Shown one piece after another: positions 33,427 through 42,727 of a stretch of DNA of 42,876 nucleotides. The notes beneath the pieces were generated by a model that made no database searches, was not told the DNA's origin, and was given only the letters and a program-made list of their open reading frames with translations. The stretch lies in contig FR881274.1 in assembly GCA_000434735.1 (NCBI GenBank), positions 1-42,876 of the forward strand, written 5' to 3'. Both the position numbers and the translations under genes were made by a program. The stretch is from Bacteroides sp. CAG:530 (GTDB taxonomy: Bacteria > Bacteroidota > Bacteroidia > Bacteroidales > Bacteroidaceae). How positions within the stretch are numbered: the stretch's first letter is position 1; each line of letters starts with the position of its first letter.

Positions 33427-33966
33427 ATGACATATACAGAAGAACAAGAAAGGAAGAGAAAATTTGAACAATTCTTCATTCTTACCTTTCCTAAAGTAAA
33501 AGCTTTTGCATGGAAAATCTTGCAGTCGGAAGAAGATGCAGAAGATATAGCCCAAGATATATTCGTCAAGCTGTGGGATAACCCGGAGATTTGGGAGAAT
33601 AAGGATACTTGGGACAGATATATCTATGCGATGACTCGTAATCAGATTTATAATTTCCTCAAGCATCAGTCCGTAGAGCTTAATTATCAGGAGAAATTCA
33701 CCCAAGAGAATTCTTCGTCTTATGATTTCGATATATACGATAAACTCTATGCGAAAGAACTTCAGCTTCTGATAAAACTTACTTTAGACAGTATGCCCGA
33801 GCAGCGGCGAAAGGTTTTTTCTATGAGTCGACAAAAAGGGATGAGCAATCAGGAGATAGCAGAAAAACTGAATCTTTCTGTTCGTACAGTAGAGCGGCAT
33901 ATCTATTTAGCTCTGCAAGAATTTAAAAAAGTCATATTAATTGCATTTTTCTTTGGTTTCTATTGA
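33427..33966 (+). CDS. ECF sigma factor of PUL 2
   Basis: This is a 179-residue ECF sigma factor starting at ATG 33427 (a TTG sits just before it in frame). Region 2: FFILTFPKVKAFAWKILQSE then EDAEDIAQDIFVKLW; region 4: LDSMPEQRRKVFSMSRQKGM then SNQEIAEKLNLSVRTVERHI. It ends in a hydrophobic tail (VILIAFFFGFY). Gene order with FecR, SusC and SusD repeats that of PUL 1, though the two sigma factors differ enough to be separate systems. It is expected to switch on the SusC operon downstream. Confidence 0.92.
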   Translation: MTYTEEQERKRKFEQFFILTFPKVKAFAWKILQSEEDAEDIAQDIFVKLWDNPEIWENKDTWDRYIYAMTRNQIYNFLKHQSVELNYQEKFTQENSSSYDFDIYDKLYAKELQLLIKLTLDSMPEQRRKVFSMSRQKGMSNQEIAEKLNLSVRTVERHIYLALQEFKKVILIAFFFGFY

Positions 33967-34012
33967 GTAGTCTGTTTTAGTTAGTTGTCTATATAGTATA
34001 AGACAACATAAA

Positions 34013-35002
34013 ATGGAGAATTATATTCAAAAAATAATCAGTGTATTCACATCCTCTAAGCATAGCAAAGAGGTGGTCGAAGAGGTTCATCAATGGTTAG
34101 TGGATAAGGAGCACTCTGATGAAAAAGAGGCTGCTTTGCATACGCTATGGGGTGAAACCGAGGCTAAGGCCGAAGCGAGTACATGGAATTCTCTTTCTAG
34201 TGTATATAATAAGATAGGTGTAGACCAGCAGAAACCGGTGCGCAGAATCAATATGCGGATATGGCAGTATGCAGCGGTTGTGGCAATTGTGCTGGCTCTC
34301 TCTGTTTCGGGTACTTTCTTCTACACTAAGCATCAGTATTCTGAAGTAGCCATGATAGAGAACTTTACCCCTGCTGGCGATATGATTACAATCGACCTTC
34401 CCGACGGTAGTAAGGTGCAAACCAATTCTGGAACCCTCTTACTTTATCCTAAAGCTTTTAAAGGCGATACTCGCATCGTGTATTTGGTGGGAGAAGCCAA
34501 TTTCAAAGTGAAAAAGAATCCAGAAAAGCCGTTTATCGTAAGGTCTGGCACAGTAGCTGTTACAGCTTTGGGTACGGAATTCAACGTATGCGCTTATCCC
34601 GAGAGCGATGAGATTATTGCTACATTGCTTCAAGGTAAGATAAAAGTAGATTGGGGAGCAGAAGCAGATAGTTATATATTAAGTCCAGGACAACAAGTTG
34701 TATATCAAAAGCATGACGGAAAAGCTATGCTTGCTAATGCTGATATGGAAGCAGTAACGGCTTGGCAGAAGGGACTATATATATTCCGTGGAGATACAAT
34801 GGAAGAAATCATAGCTGAATTAGAGCGTCGCTTTAATATTACCATTCAGTGTAATATCAGTCATTTCAGTGATGATAAATATAATTTTAGTTTCCGTAAG
34901 AACTCAGACTTTAGAGAGATTATGGATGTTATGAAAGAAGTTGTAGGAGGATTTGATTATAAAATAGAAAAGAACATATGTTATATCAAACTGAATAAGT
35001 AA
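34013..35002 (+). CDS. FecR-family anti-sigma factor of PUL 2
   Basis: The protein has 329 residues. The cytoplasmic N-terminal ~80 residues are followed by one membrane helix (IWQYAAVVAIVLALSVSGTF), a FecR domain (NFTPAGDMITIDLPDGSKVQ, GEANFKVKKNPEKPFIVRSG, VTALGTEFNVCAYPES) and a C-terminal DUF4974 domain (IIAELERRFNITIQCNISHF to NICYIKLNK). It would hold the ECF factor encoded 46 bases upstream until signalled by the STN domain of SusC. Because that SusC gene is frameshifted, the circuit may be cut in this strain. Confidence 0.92.
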   Translation: MENYIQKIISVFTSSKHSKEVVEEVHQWLVDKEHSDEKEAALHTLWGETEAKAEASTWNSLSSVYNKIGVDQQKPVRRINMRIWQYAAVVAIVLALSVSGTFFYTKHQYSEVAMIENFTPAGDMITIDLPDGSKVQTNSGTLLLYPKAFKGDTRIVYLVGEANFKVKKNPEKPFIVRSGTVAVTALGTEFNVCAYPESDEIIATLLQGKIKVDWGAEADSYILSPGQQVVYQKHDGKAMLANADMEAVTAWQKGLYIFRGDTMEEIIAELERRFNITIQCNISHFSDDKYNFSFRKNSDFREIMDVMKEVVGGFDYKIEKNICYIKLNK

Positions 35003-35054
35003 CTACTTTATAAAATTTTGTTTTAACCTTAAATATCTCTGTTATGTAAAAAAG

Positions 35055-35088
35055 TATCCGGAAAAAGGATGCCGCCTGATTCCGGATA
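35055..35088 (+). promoter_or_regulatory. Hairpin between FecR and SusC (PUL 2)
   Basis: TATCCGGA (35055-35062) and TCCGGATA (35081-35088) form a perfect 8-bp stem, and flanking A-rich and T-rich runs can extend the pairing (AAAAAAGT ... ACTTTTTT). It may terminate the sigma/anti-sigma transcript or control the SusC leader; the same position in PUL 1 holds another 8-bp stem. Confidence 0.5.
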
Positions 35089-35180
35089 TGAAATGACTTT
35101 TTTAGCATTAAAGCTGATAGCTTAAATCTTCGATTTAAAAATATATATTATGAGTTTAACACTAAAATCGCTACCAAGAT

Positions 35181-38100
35181 ATGAATTTATATCTATTAAA
35201 AGCTAAATGTATAACATTTTTTTGCTGTTTGATGTTCGCTCAAACAGTGCTCTTTGCTCAGAGTAATGTAAAAATAACTATCAAGAAAAACGAAATAACA
35301 TTACGAGAAGCATTGACAGAAGTTGAGAAACAATCTAAGATGTCCATCGCCTATAACGAATCTCAACTTGGAGGAAGTAAACGTATTTCTTTGAACGTAA
35401 AAGGCTTACCGCTTGAACAGGCTCTCAAGGCTATTTTGAAAGGAACAGGATTTGGTTATAAGGTGAAAGATAACTATATCATGATTGTTCCTGAAAAAAA
35501 GGAAAAGTCTGTATCAAAAGAAATTAAAGGTAGAATTGTAGACGAACAAGGTGAAGCCTTAATTGGAGTTAACGTTTCTGTTAACGGTGGCAGCATTGGT
35601 ACCATCACCGACTTGAATGGTGATTTCGCAATCAATGTTGCACAAAATGACCTGCTGAAAGTTTCTTATATCGGATATACAACTCAGATGGTAAAAGTAA
35701 CTGATAAGACTACTTATAACATCACAATGAAATCTGACGCTAAAGCTTTGGATGAAGTGGTTGTTACAGCGTTGGGTATTAAGAGAGAGGCTAAGGCATT
35801 GACTTATAATGTACAGGAAATTAAGTCTTCTGTTATTACGAGAGTTAAAGATGCCAACTTCGTAAATAGTCTTTCTGGTAAAATCGCCGGTGTCACTATC
35901 AATCAGAGTTCATCGGGTACCGGAGGATCTTCGCGTGTAGTAATGCGTGGTACCAAGTCTTTGTTTGGTGAAAATAATGCATTGTACGTTTTGGATGGTG
36001 TTCCTATGCAGGGATTGAGAACCAAGCAGTCGGATAATTTCTATGAATCTGTAGAAGTGGCTGATGGTGACGGTATATCTAACATCAACCCTGAAGATAT
36101 TGAAAGCATATCTGTGCTGACAGGTGCTTCGGCGGCTGCTTTGTATGGTAACAGAGGTGCCAACGGTGTTATCTTGATCACTACTAAAAAAGGTGTGGTA
36201 GGAAAACCTAAAATCAGTTACTCAAACAGTACAACTTTCTCAAAACCGTTTATCACCCCTGAATTCCAGAATACTTACGGACGTAAAGAAGGAGAATTCA
36301 AGAGCTGGGGCGATAAGTTAGAGACTCCTTCTAATTATAATCCATTAGATTTCTTCCAGACAGGATTCAATGTAATGAACTCTGTTTCTTTGTCTACCGG
36401 TACTGAGACTAACCAGACTCATATCTCTTTCGGTGCTGTAAACTCGGAAGGTATTATCGATAACAATAAATATAATCGCTATAACTTCACATTCCGTAAT
36501 TCTTGGGATATTGTTAAGAATGTTTTGAGCATGGATATGGGATTGTTCTATATTAAACAGAACAATCAAAACAGCAACGGACAGGGTATGTACTACAACC
36601 CGTTAGTTCCGGTTTATTTGTTTCCACCTAGCGATGATATGAACAAATACGTAGTTTACGAACGTTATGATCCGGATAGAAACTTCAAGACTCAATACTG
36701 GCCTTATAAGAACCAAGGCTTGGGAATGCAGAACCCATATTGGATTATTAACCGTAATATGTTCAATACTAACAGAAACCGATACATTGTATCTCTGTCT
36801 ATGAAGTGGAATATCACTAATTGGCTGAATATTATCGGACGTGCACGTGTTGATAACGCTTATACTGATTTCGAACGTAAGCTCTACGCTTCTACAGATG
36901 GTTTGTTCTCTAAGTCACAAGGTAACTATATGACTCAGGACGATAAGAATACAGCAACTTATCTTGATTTCTTGCTGAATGTAGATAAGAAATTTGGCGA
37001 AGACTATCACTTGTTGGTAGCTACTATGATGAACAATATAAATCGAGCACATACGAAGGCAACTTGGTAGGAGTTCCTAACTTCTTCCATCCGAGCAACA
37101 TTCCTGCAACAGAAAGCAGCTATAACAAACAGTCATTGCATACTCAGACTCAGTCTATCTATGGTAAGGCTGAATTGGGATACCGCAATTTCCTTTATGC
37201 TGACGTAACAGGCCGTATCGACTGGTTCTCTACATTGGTAGGAACTTCTCAGGATTATGTAATCTATCCTTCTGCAGGTCTTTCTATGGTGTTGTCCGAA
37301 ATTGTTCCGCTTCCTAAAAATATTGTTTCTTTCTGGAAGATCCGCGGTTCTTACGCACAGGTAGGTAACCCTCCAAGTGCATATCTGCCTTATGCAGCTG
37401 TATCTTTGAAGAATGGTAACGCCACAAGCTCTAGTTACTCGCCTGCAAGTCATCTGAAGGCGGAAATGACCAAAGCGTTCGAGCTTGGTATGGATTTGCG
37501 TATGTTCGATAGTAAATTGAATATTGCGGCTACATATTATAACTCTAACACTTACAATCAGTTGTTTAAATATGAATTGCCTCCTAGTACAGGATATGCT
37601 TATGCATACGAAAACGCTGGTAAGGTAAATAACTGGGGTATTGAATTGAGCGTAGGTTTCAATCAGAATTTAGGCCCTGTTAATTGGAATTCAACATTGA
37701 TTTACTCAATGAACCGCAACAAGATTAAAGAGTTGCTTCCTGAGTATGTAACAGACCGTGCTACAGGTACTACAATTAAATCACCGACAGAATTTACCGT
37801 TGCCAGCGCAGACTCATACAGAATGCTTTTGAAAGAAGGTGGTTCAATGTCTGATATCTATGCTACAAAGCTAAAACAAGACTTCCACGGTGATATTCTT
37901 ATTTCAAACGGGGGTGTATCGCCCGAAGAAAACACTTACATCAAAGTCGGTTCGGCAGCTCCTAAGTATAATTTGGGATTCAGAAACAGCTTCTCTTGGA
38001 AGGGATTTGATTTCGATTTCTTGATTGATGCACGTGTGGGCGGTGAAGTAATCTCTGCTACACAGGCTTTGATGGACCAGTTCGGTGTTTCAAAACAAAC

Positions 38101-38455
38101 TGCTGATGCCCGCGATAACGGTGGAGCTAATGTAAATAAGGGTAAGTTGGATGCAGAACAGTATTATGGTGTTGTTGCATCAGGCAAGACTGGTTTGCTA
38201 GCACATTATGTATATAGCGCTACCAACGTTCGTTTGCGTGAAATGTCATTGTCATACATGCTTCCTACTAATTGGTTCGGAGAAAAGCTCAATGTATCTC
38301 TGTCGCTTACTGGACACAATTTGCTGATGTTCTACAAGAAGGCTCCATTCGACCCGGAACTGACTGCAAATACAGGAACTTACTATCAGGGTTTCGATTA
38401 TTTTATGCCTCCTAGCTTGCGCAATTTCGGTTTTGGCGTAAAAGTTAACTTTTGA
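35181..38455 (+). pseudogene. SusC/RagA TonB-dependent transporter, frameshifted
   Basis: The first frame (35181-37070) encodes signal peptide (to LFAQ), STN domain (VKITIKKNEITLREALTEVE to YIMIVPEKK), carboxypeptidase-like domain (IKGRIVDEQGEALIGVNVSV), DEVVVTALGI, plug and early barrel. It loses frame near 37025-37035 and stops at 37068-37070 after the foreign-looking tail NNINRAHTKATW. The second frame takes over with EQYKSSTYEGNLVGVPNFF and runs through the rest of the barrel to GFGVKVNF (38455). Together they give a normal SusC of about 1090 residues. The shift equals loss of one base (or four). Either a natural inactivation or a sequencing error is possible. The neighbours are intact. 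Confidence 0.85.
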
Positions 38456-38482
38456 TATTAATACTTTAATACGAAGAATAAA

Positions 38483-40048
38483 ATGAAAAATAGAATCTAT
38501 AACGTTATACAAACTTGCTTCCTGATGTTTTCTGTTTGTTTGGGAAGCTGTATGTCTGATACGATTAATCTGGATCCTGATAAAGTTCAAGAAGAAGAAT
38601 TGGAAAAAGATAACTTGTGGGGTGGCTATCTTACCACTATGCAGCGTAGAGTAGTGCCCGAAGATGTTAACTTGTTCCAGCGCTCGGAAGACCTTTTCGG
38701 CAATATGTATTCTGGTTACTTTGCTGCAACACAGAACTGGGGTGGAGGTGCTAACGGTACCACTTATGCTATTTCCGACGAATGGAAAGACGCTCCTTTT
38801 AAGAGTACATTTGTTGAATTCCTGTCTTCATGGAACATCCTACGCCAGAAGGTTGACTCTACATCAGTATTGTTTGCTGTGGGCGAAGTTGTGAAAGTAG
38901 AAGCCGTACATAAGGCTACAGATATGTACGGTCCGCTGCCTTATCTGAAATTTGGTTTGACTAACCCTGTGCCTTATGATTCGCAGGAAGAAATTTACAA
39001 ATCTTTCTTCAAAGAGTTAGATCATGCTATTGATATATTGACTAAGTTCGATCAAGCTTCTCCGAACTCTAAGGCTTTAGCTAAGTTCGATTTGATTTTC
39101 AACAGTAATATTCCTAATTGGATTCGTTTCGCCAATTCTTTGAAGTTGCGTCTGGCTATGCGTGTAAGCGCTGTTTATCCCGAAGCTCAGGAAATAGCAG
39201 AATCAGCTATCGCACATCAGTATGGAGTAATCGAATCAAACGATGGTAACCCTACCGTGCAGACTAATCCGGCTCTTTCATATACCTATCATAATCCTAT
39301 CCACAGCATCAGTAGCTCAGACGGTTATGAAGAAGATGTAATGGGAGCTACAATGGACGCTTATCTGAACGGCTTTAATGACCCACGCATCTCGGTATTC
39401 TTCCAACCGACTATGTATGGCGAATATCGCGGATTGCGTAATGGACATAAGAACGGTGATGTATTTAAAGGCAATACAGGACTTTCTAAGCCAAATATCT
39501 TGCAGGGTACTCCTTATGTTTGGATGACAGCAGCCGAAGTTTATTTCTTGCGTGCAGAAGGTGCCTTGAAGGGATGGAACATGAACGGTAACGCTGAAGA
39601 CTTGTATAATGCAGGTATACGTGCTTCTTTCCTGCAGCATGGAGTAAAAGGTGTAGAGTCTTATCTTGCAAGTACTAAAACACCAGCTAAATATCCTGGA
39701 TTTAGAAGTAGTCCTTCTGCACCGGCTCCGTCTAATATTACGGTAGCTTGGAGTGAAGATAGCGAAGTGGAACAGCTAGAGCAGATTATCACTCAGAAAT
39801 GGATAGCAATGTATCCGTTAGGACAGGAGGCTTGGTCTGAATTCCGCAGAACAGGTTATCCTAAACTCTATGAAATTGTTAATAATGAGAGTGGTGGCGT
39901 TATCAGCTCTTCTATGCAAATTCGTCGTGTTCCGTTCCCTAACTCTGAATATCAGGGTAATAAAGAAGAGGTTGAAAAGGCCATTACTTTATTGGGTGGA
40001 CCGGATAACGGAGCTACTCGCTTATGGTGGGATGTAGAAAATAAGTAA
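38483..40048 (+). CDS. SusD/RagB-family lipoprotein of PUL 2
   Basis: The 521-residue lipoprotein has lipobox CLGSC (Cys23). SusD-type helices are visible in EAVHKATDMYGPLPYLKFGL, VPYDSQEEIYKSFFKELDHA and NIPNWIRFANSLKLRLAMRV, and in the C-terminal IAMYPLGQEAWSEFRRTGYP and IRRVPFPNSEYQGNKEEVEKA. It should cap the SusC barrel. It starts 27 bases after susC. Being intact next to a broken susC suggests the susC lesion is recent or an assembly error. Confidence 0.92.
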   Translation: MKNRIYNVIQTCFLMFSVCLGSCMSDTINLDPDKVQEEELEKDNLWGGYLTTMQRRVVPEDVNLFQRSEDLFGNMYSGYFAATQNWGGGANGTTYAISDEWKDAPFKSTFVEFLSSWNILRQKVDSTSVLFAVGEVVKVEAVHKATDMYGPLPYLKFGLTNPVPYDSQEEIYKSFFKELDHAIDILTKFDQASPNSKALAKFDLIFNSNIPNWIRFANSLKLRLAMRVSAVYPEAQEIAESAIAHQYGVIESNDGNPTVQTNPALSYTYHNPIHSISSSDGYEEDVMGATMDAYLNGFNDPRISVFFQPTMYGEYRGLRNGHKNGDVFKGNTGLSKPNILQGTPYVWMTAAEVYFLRAEGALKGWNMNGNAEDLYNAGIRASFLQHGVKGVESYLASTKTPAKYPGFRSSPSAPAPSNITVAWSEDSEVEQLEQIITQKWIAMYPLGQEAWSEFRRTGYPKLYEIVNNESGGVISSSMQIRRVPFPNSEYQGNKEEVEKAITLLGGPDNGATRLWWDVENK

Positions 40049-40071
40049 TCATCTTTTTTAGATAAAACGAC

Positions 40072-41094
40072 ATGAAGAAATTATTAACATATATGATGTT
40101 TTTCGTACTGGTTTGTACGGGAATAGTTTCGTGTAATACAGATATAGAAGCTTTGGATGTGGTAGTGCCCGACGAGAAGTCCGAAGAGTATTGGGAAAAC
40201 TTGAGGGCATATAAGGCAAGAGACGACCATGAAGTCTTCTTCGGTTGGTTTGGCGGATGGACAGCAAACTCTGCTGATATGATTAACTATTTGAGAAGTG
40301 TGCCCGACAGTGTAGATATCATCTCTATTTGGGGAGCTTATCAGAACTTGTCAGAAAAGCAGCTTGAAGACTTGCGTTATGTTCAGGATGTAAAGGGTAC
40401 TCGTGTTACATATACCATATTCGCTCACAAAATTCCAGAAGAATTTATGTCTGGCGAAAACCATGAAATCGCTACTCCGGAAGGAATCGAAGAATACGCT
40501 AAGTCTTTGGTAGATACTATGTATAAATACGGTTATCAGGGTATCGACCTCGACTATGAACCGGGTTATCAGGAATTCCCTGGAGTGCCTTTTACAGGTC
40601 CTTTGGTTGGCCCTTCTTATGCATGGCCTAACTATATGGATAACATGGAGATTTTCGTAAAGGCATTGGGTAAATACATCGGTCCTAAGTCGGGAACTCG
40701 TAATCTGTTAATCATTGACGGCGTGCCTTATCATTTGAAAGATGGATTGGCTGAATATTTTAACTATGGTGTAGTTCAGTCATATAATTCTTATGGATAC
40801 CAAGATTTGCAGAGCCGCTTCAACAATGCCGCTTCAAGAGGATGGAAGCCTGAACAATACATTTTTGCAGAAACCTTTGAAGGTGGTAGATATGCAAATG
40901 GAGGAGTTTCGCATACATTGAGAGAAGGTGGAAGAGTACCTTCATTAGAAGGTATGGCACGTTTCCAACCAATGTATGACGGAAAACTTACCCGTAAAGG
41001 TGGATGTGGTACTTATCACATGGAGAACGATTATCGTTCTAATCCTAATTACAAATGGACACGTAACGCAATCAGACTAATGAACGAACATTAA
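40072..41094 (+). CDS. GH18-like lipoprotein (endo-beta-N-acetylglucosaminidase type)
   Basis: This 340-residue lipoprotein has lipobox GIVSC (Cys21). The barrel of GH18 is indicated by HEVFFGWFGGW, VDIISIWGAYQNLSE and YGYQGIDLDYEPG. In the family motif DxxDxDxE the last three acids are present as D159, D161 and E163, so the catalytic Glu is kept, but the first Asp is Gln156. ENGase-type members release N-glycans between the two core GlcNAc residues, while some PUL-encoded relatives only bind glycan. It sits 23 bases after susD and 11 bases before the next lipoprotein gene, in a typical surface-glycan module. Activity is likely but not certain. Confidence 0.75.
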   Translation: MKKLLTYMMFFVLVCTGIVSCNTDIEALDVVVPDEKSEEYWENLRAYKARDDHEVFFGWFGGWTANSADMINYLRSVPDSVDIISIWGAYQNLSEKQLEDLRYVQDVKGTRVTYTIFAHKIPEEFMSGENHEIATPEGIEEYAKSLVDTMYKYGYQGIDLDYEPGYQEFPGVPFTGPLVGPSYAWPNYMDNMEIFVKALGKYIGPKSGTRNLLIIDGVPYHLKDGLAEYFNYGVVQSYNSYGYQDLQSRFNNAASRGWKPEQYIFAETFEGGRYANGGVSHTLREGGRVPSLEGMARFQPMYDGKLTRKGGCGTYHMENDYRSNPNYKWTRNAIRLMNEH

Positions 41095-41105
41095 AGTTTA
41101 GAAAA

Positions 41106-42296
41106 ATGAAACAGAGTATAAAAAATATATTATTAAGCTTGCTTGTCCTTCTAATAGCTTCATGCCAGGAAAGTCAGAAATATTATGAAGGAGTATATGT
41201 TGTTGGTGCAGACCAGTTGACGCCGATCGCTAATCTGACAGTTGATGAATTACCTTCGGCTATCGGAGTAAAAGTAGCTTCATCGTGTGCTGTAGGTGGT
41301 AATGTAGAAGTGAGTATGAAGGCTTCTCCTGAGTTGGTGGAGTCTTTCAATAAGGAATATAAGAAGAATTACGAAGTTCTTCCTGAAAGCTCATATCAGT
41401 TGGAGAATACTACACTGACCATCGAAAACGGAAAGAACACTTCTTCTAACGGTGTACGTTTAAGTGTTGTAAACCGCGATGAGTTGAAGATGGGTAAAAC
41501 TTATCTGCTTCCTGTAAGTATTGCAAGCGTATCGGATAATAACTTGTCTATTATTGAAGGTTCACGTACCATCTACATTGTAATTAATCAGATTCTTATA
41601 ACTCAGGCTGCGGATATATCTAGAGGTAACGGTTATTTCAAGGTCGACTTCAGAAAAGAATCTAAGTTCGATACCAGAGCATTGAGCAGTGTAACATTCG
41701 AAGCACGTGTTCGTTTCAAATCGATGACTTCTTACAGTGGAAAATGGTGCTTCTCCGTTATGGGATTGGAAGAGAACTTCTGTTTGCGTACAGCAGGCGA
41801 CAGAAATAGTGGTTGGAAACTGCAGTTGAGTGGAGGTAGCCCAGCTGTCGATTCAAGAGATGTGTTGCCCAATGACAAGTGGGTACATTTGGCTTGCGTA
41901 TACGACGGTGCACAAGGCAAGAAGCTTATTTACATTAATGGTGAATTGCAGGGAGAACTTCCCGACTCACGCGGTACTGTCGATTTAACACAGGCTTATG
42001 GACAAGATAAGAACGCATCGTTCTATATCGGTCAGTCTGCAGCAGACAACCGTTATATGGATGGATATGTAAGCGAAGCTCGTGTATGGGCTGTAGCTCG
42101 TTCGGCAGCTGAATTGAAAAACAATGTATGCTGGGTAGATCCATTGTCGGAAGGCTTGGTAGCTTATTGGAGATTTAACGAAGCTTCTCCAGAGAATGAA
42201 GACATCATAACCGACCTTACAGGAAACGGATACGACGCAAAATATGCCGGATGGTACGACCTTAAATTCGTAGAAGGAGTTCGCTGTCCGGATTAA
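41106..42296 (+). CDS. DUF1735/LamG-domain surface lipoprotein
   Basis: The 396-residue lipoprotein has signal LLVLLIASC with Cys20. Residues about 30-155 form a DUF1735-type domain (VGGNVEVSMKASPELVESFN, MGKTYLLPVSIASVSDN, YIVINQI). From about 180 a concanavalin-like LamG/laminin_G_3 domain follows (SSVTFEARVRFKSMTSYSGK, DKWVHLACVYDGAQGKKLIY, MDGYVSEARVWAVARSAAEL, GLVAYWRFNEASPENEDIIT). This pair is typical of surface glycan-binding proteins encoded next to GH18 enzymes in N-glycan PULs. It probably captures glycan at the cell surface. It is the last gene before a strong terminator. Confidence 0.8.
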   Translation: MKQSIKNILLSLLVLLIASCQESQKYYEGVYVVGADQLTPIANLTVDELPSAIGVKVASSCAVGGNVEVSMKASPELVESFNKEYKKNYEVLPESSYQLENTTLTIENGKNTSSNGVRLSVVNRDELKMGKTYLLPVSIASVSDNNLSIIEGSRTIYIVINQILITQAADISRGNGYFKVDFRKESKFDTRALSSVTFEARVRFKSMTSYSGKWCFSVMGLEENFCLRTAGDRNSGWKLQLSGGSPAVDSRDVLPNDKWVHLACVYDGAQGKKLIYINGELQGELPDSRGTVDLTQAYGQDKNASFYIGQSAADNRYMDGYVSEARVWAVARSAAELKNNVCWVDPLSEGLVAYWRFNEASPENEDIITDLTGNGYDAKYAGWYDLKFVEGVRCPD

Positions 42297-42350
42297 TATA
42301 GTCTTAAGATTAGAAATAAATAGGCAGACACGGTAGTCTGACCATATATA

Positions 42351-42395
42351 AAATGAGGCTGTCTCAATGTAAAGTTGAGATGGCCTCATTTTTTT
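42351..42395 (+). terminator. Terminator of the PUL 2 operon
   Basis: AAATGAGGC (42351-42359) pairs with GCCTCATTT (42383-42391), and inside it TCTCAA with TTGAGA (42362-42367, 42375-42380), followed by Ts to 42395. A strong stem. Confidence 0.9.
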
Positions 42396-42639
42396 ACATG
42401 CATTTTATACATATTAATATTGCCGTAACATAAGAGCTTTTACAATTAAGACTACAGAACTTAAAGTCGATAACTTGCAAAGAAAAAGTTGTCACATTAT
42501 TAGAAATTCTATATATCTAGCCTAAATATATAAGTATCCAACATGGAGGTATAGAATATCATTAGAAGCACCAGATTTTTATTTTCGACAAATCCAGGAA
42601 CCCTCACATTAAAAAACTACTTCCTTCACCATGAAAGTT
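42396..42639. other. Gene-free AT-rich spacer
   Basis: After the PUL 2 terminator no gene or RNA is recognisable. A single copy of the repeat-like unit of 42640-42727 lies at 42516-42538. Confidence 0.5.
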
Positions 42640-42727
42640 CTATACTTAGGCTAAGTATATAAAAACTCAGCTTAAGAATATATAAACTTAGGTTAAGTAT
42701 ATATATACTCAGCCTAAGTATAGAGAA
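42640..42727. repeat. Four 21-bp AT-rich tandem units with internal dyads
   Basis: Units start at 42644, 42665, 42686 and 42707, exactly 21 bp apart, and alternate between ACTTAGG(C/T)TAAGTATAT and ACTCAGC(C/T)TAAG forms. The block ends form a perfect 13-bp inverted repeat (CTATACTTAGGCT 42640-42652, AGCCTAAGTATAG 42711-42723). A related single unit is at 42516-42538 (CTAGCCTAAATATATAAG). No coding is seen. Confidence 0.85.

Noticed and set aside
35150..35206. 18-codon upstream frame overlapping the start of the second susC
   Set aside because: It has no support beyond an ATG; too short to claim as a leader peptide.
42644..42727. Possible CRISPR array
   Set aside because: The units are 21 bp, contiguous, AT-rich and palindromic, with no spacers.
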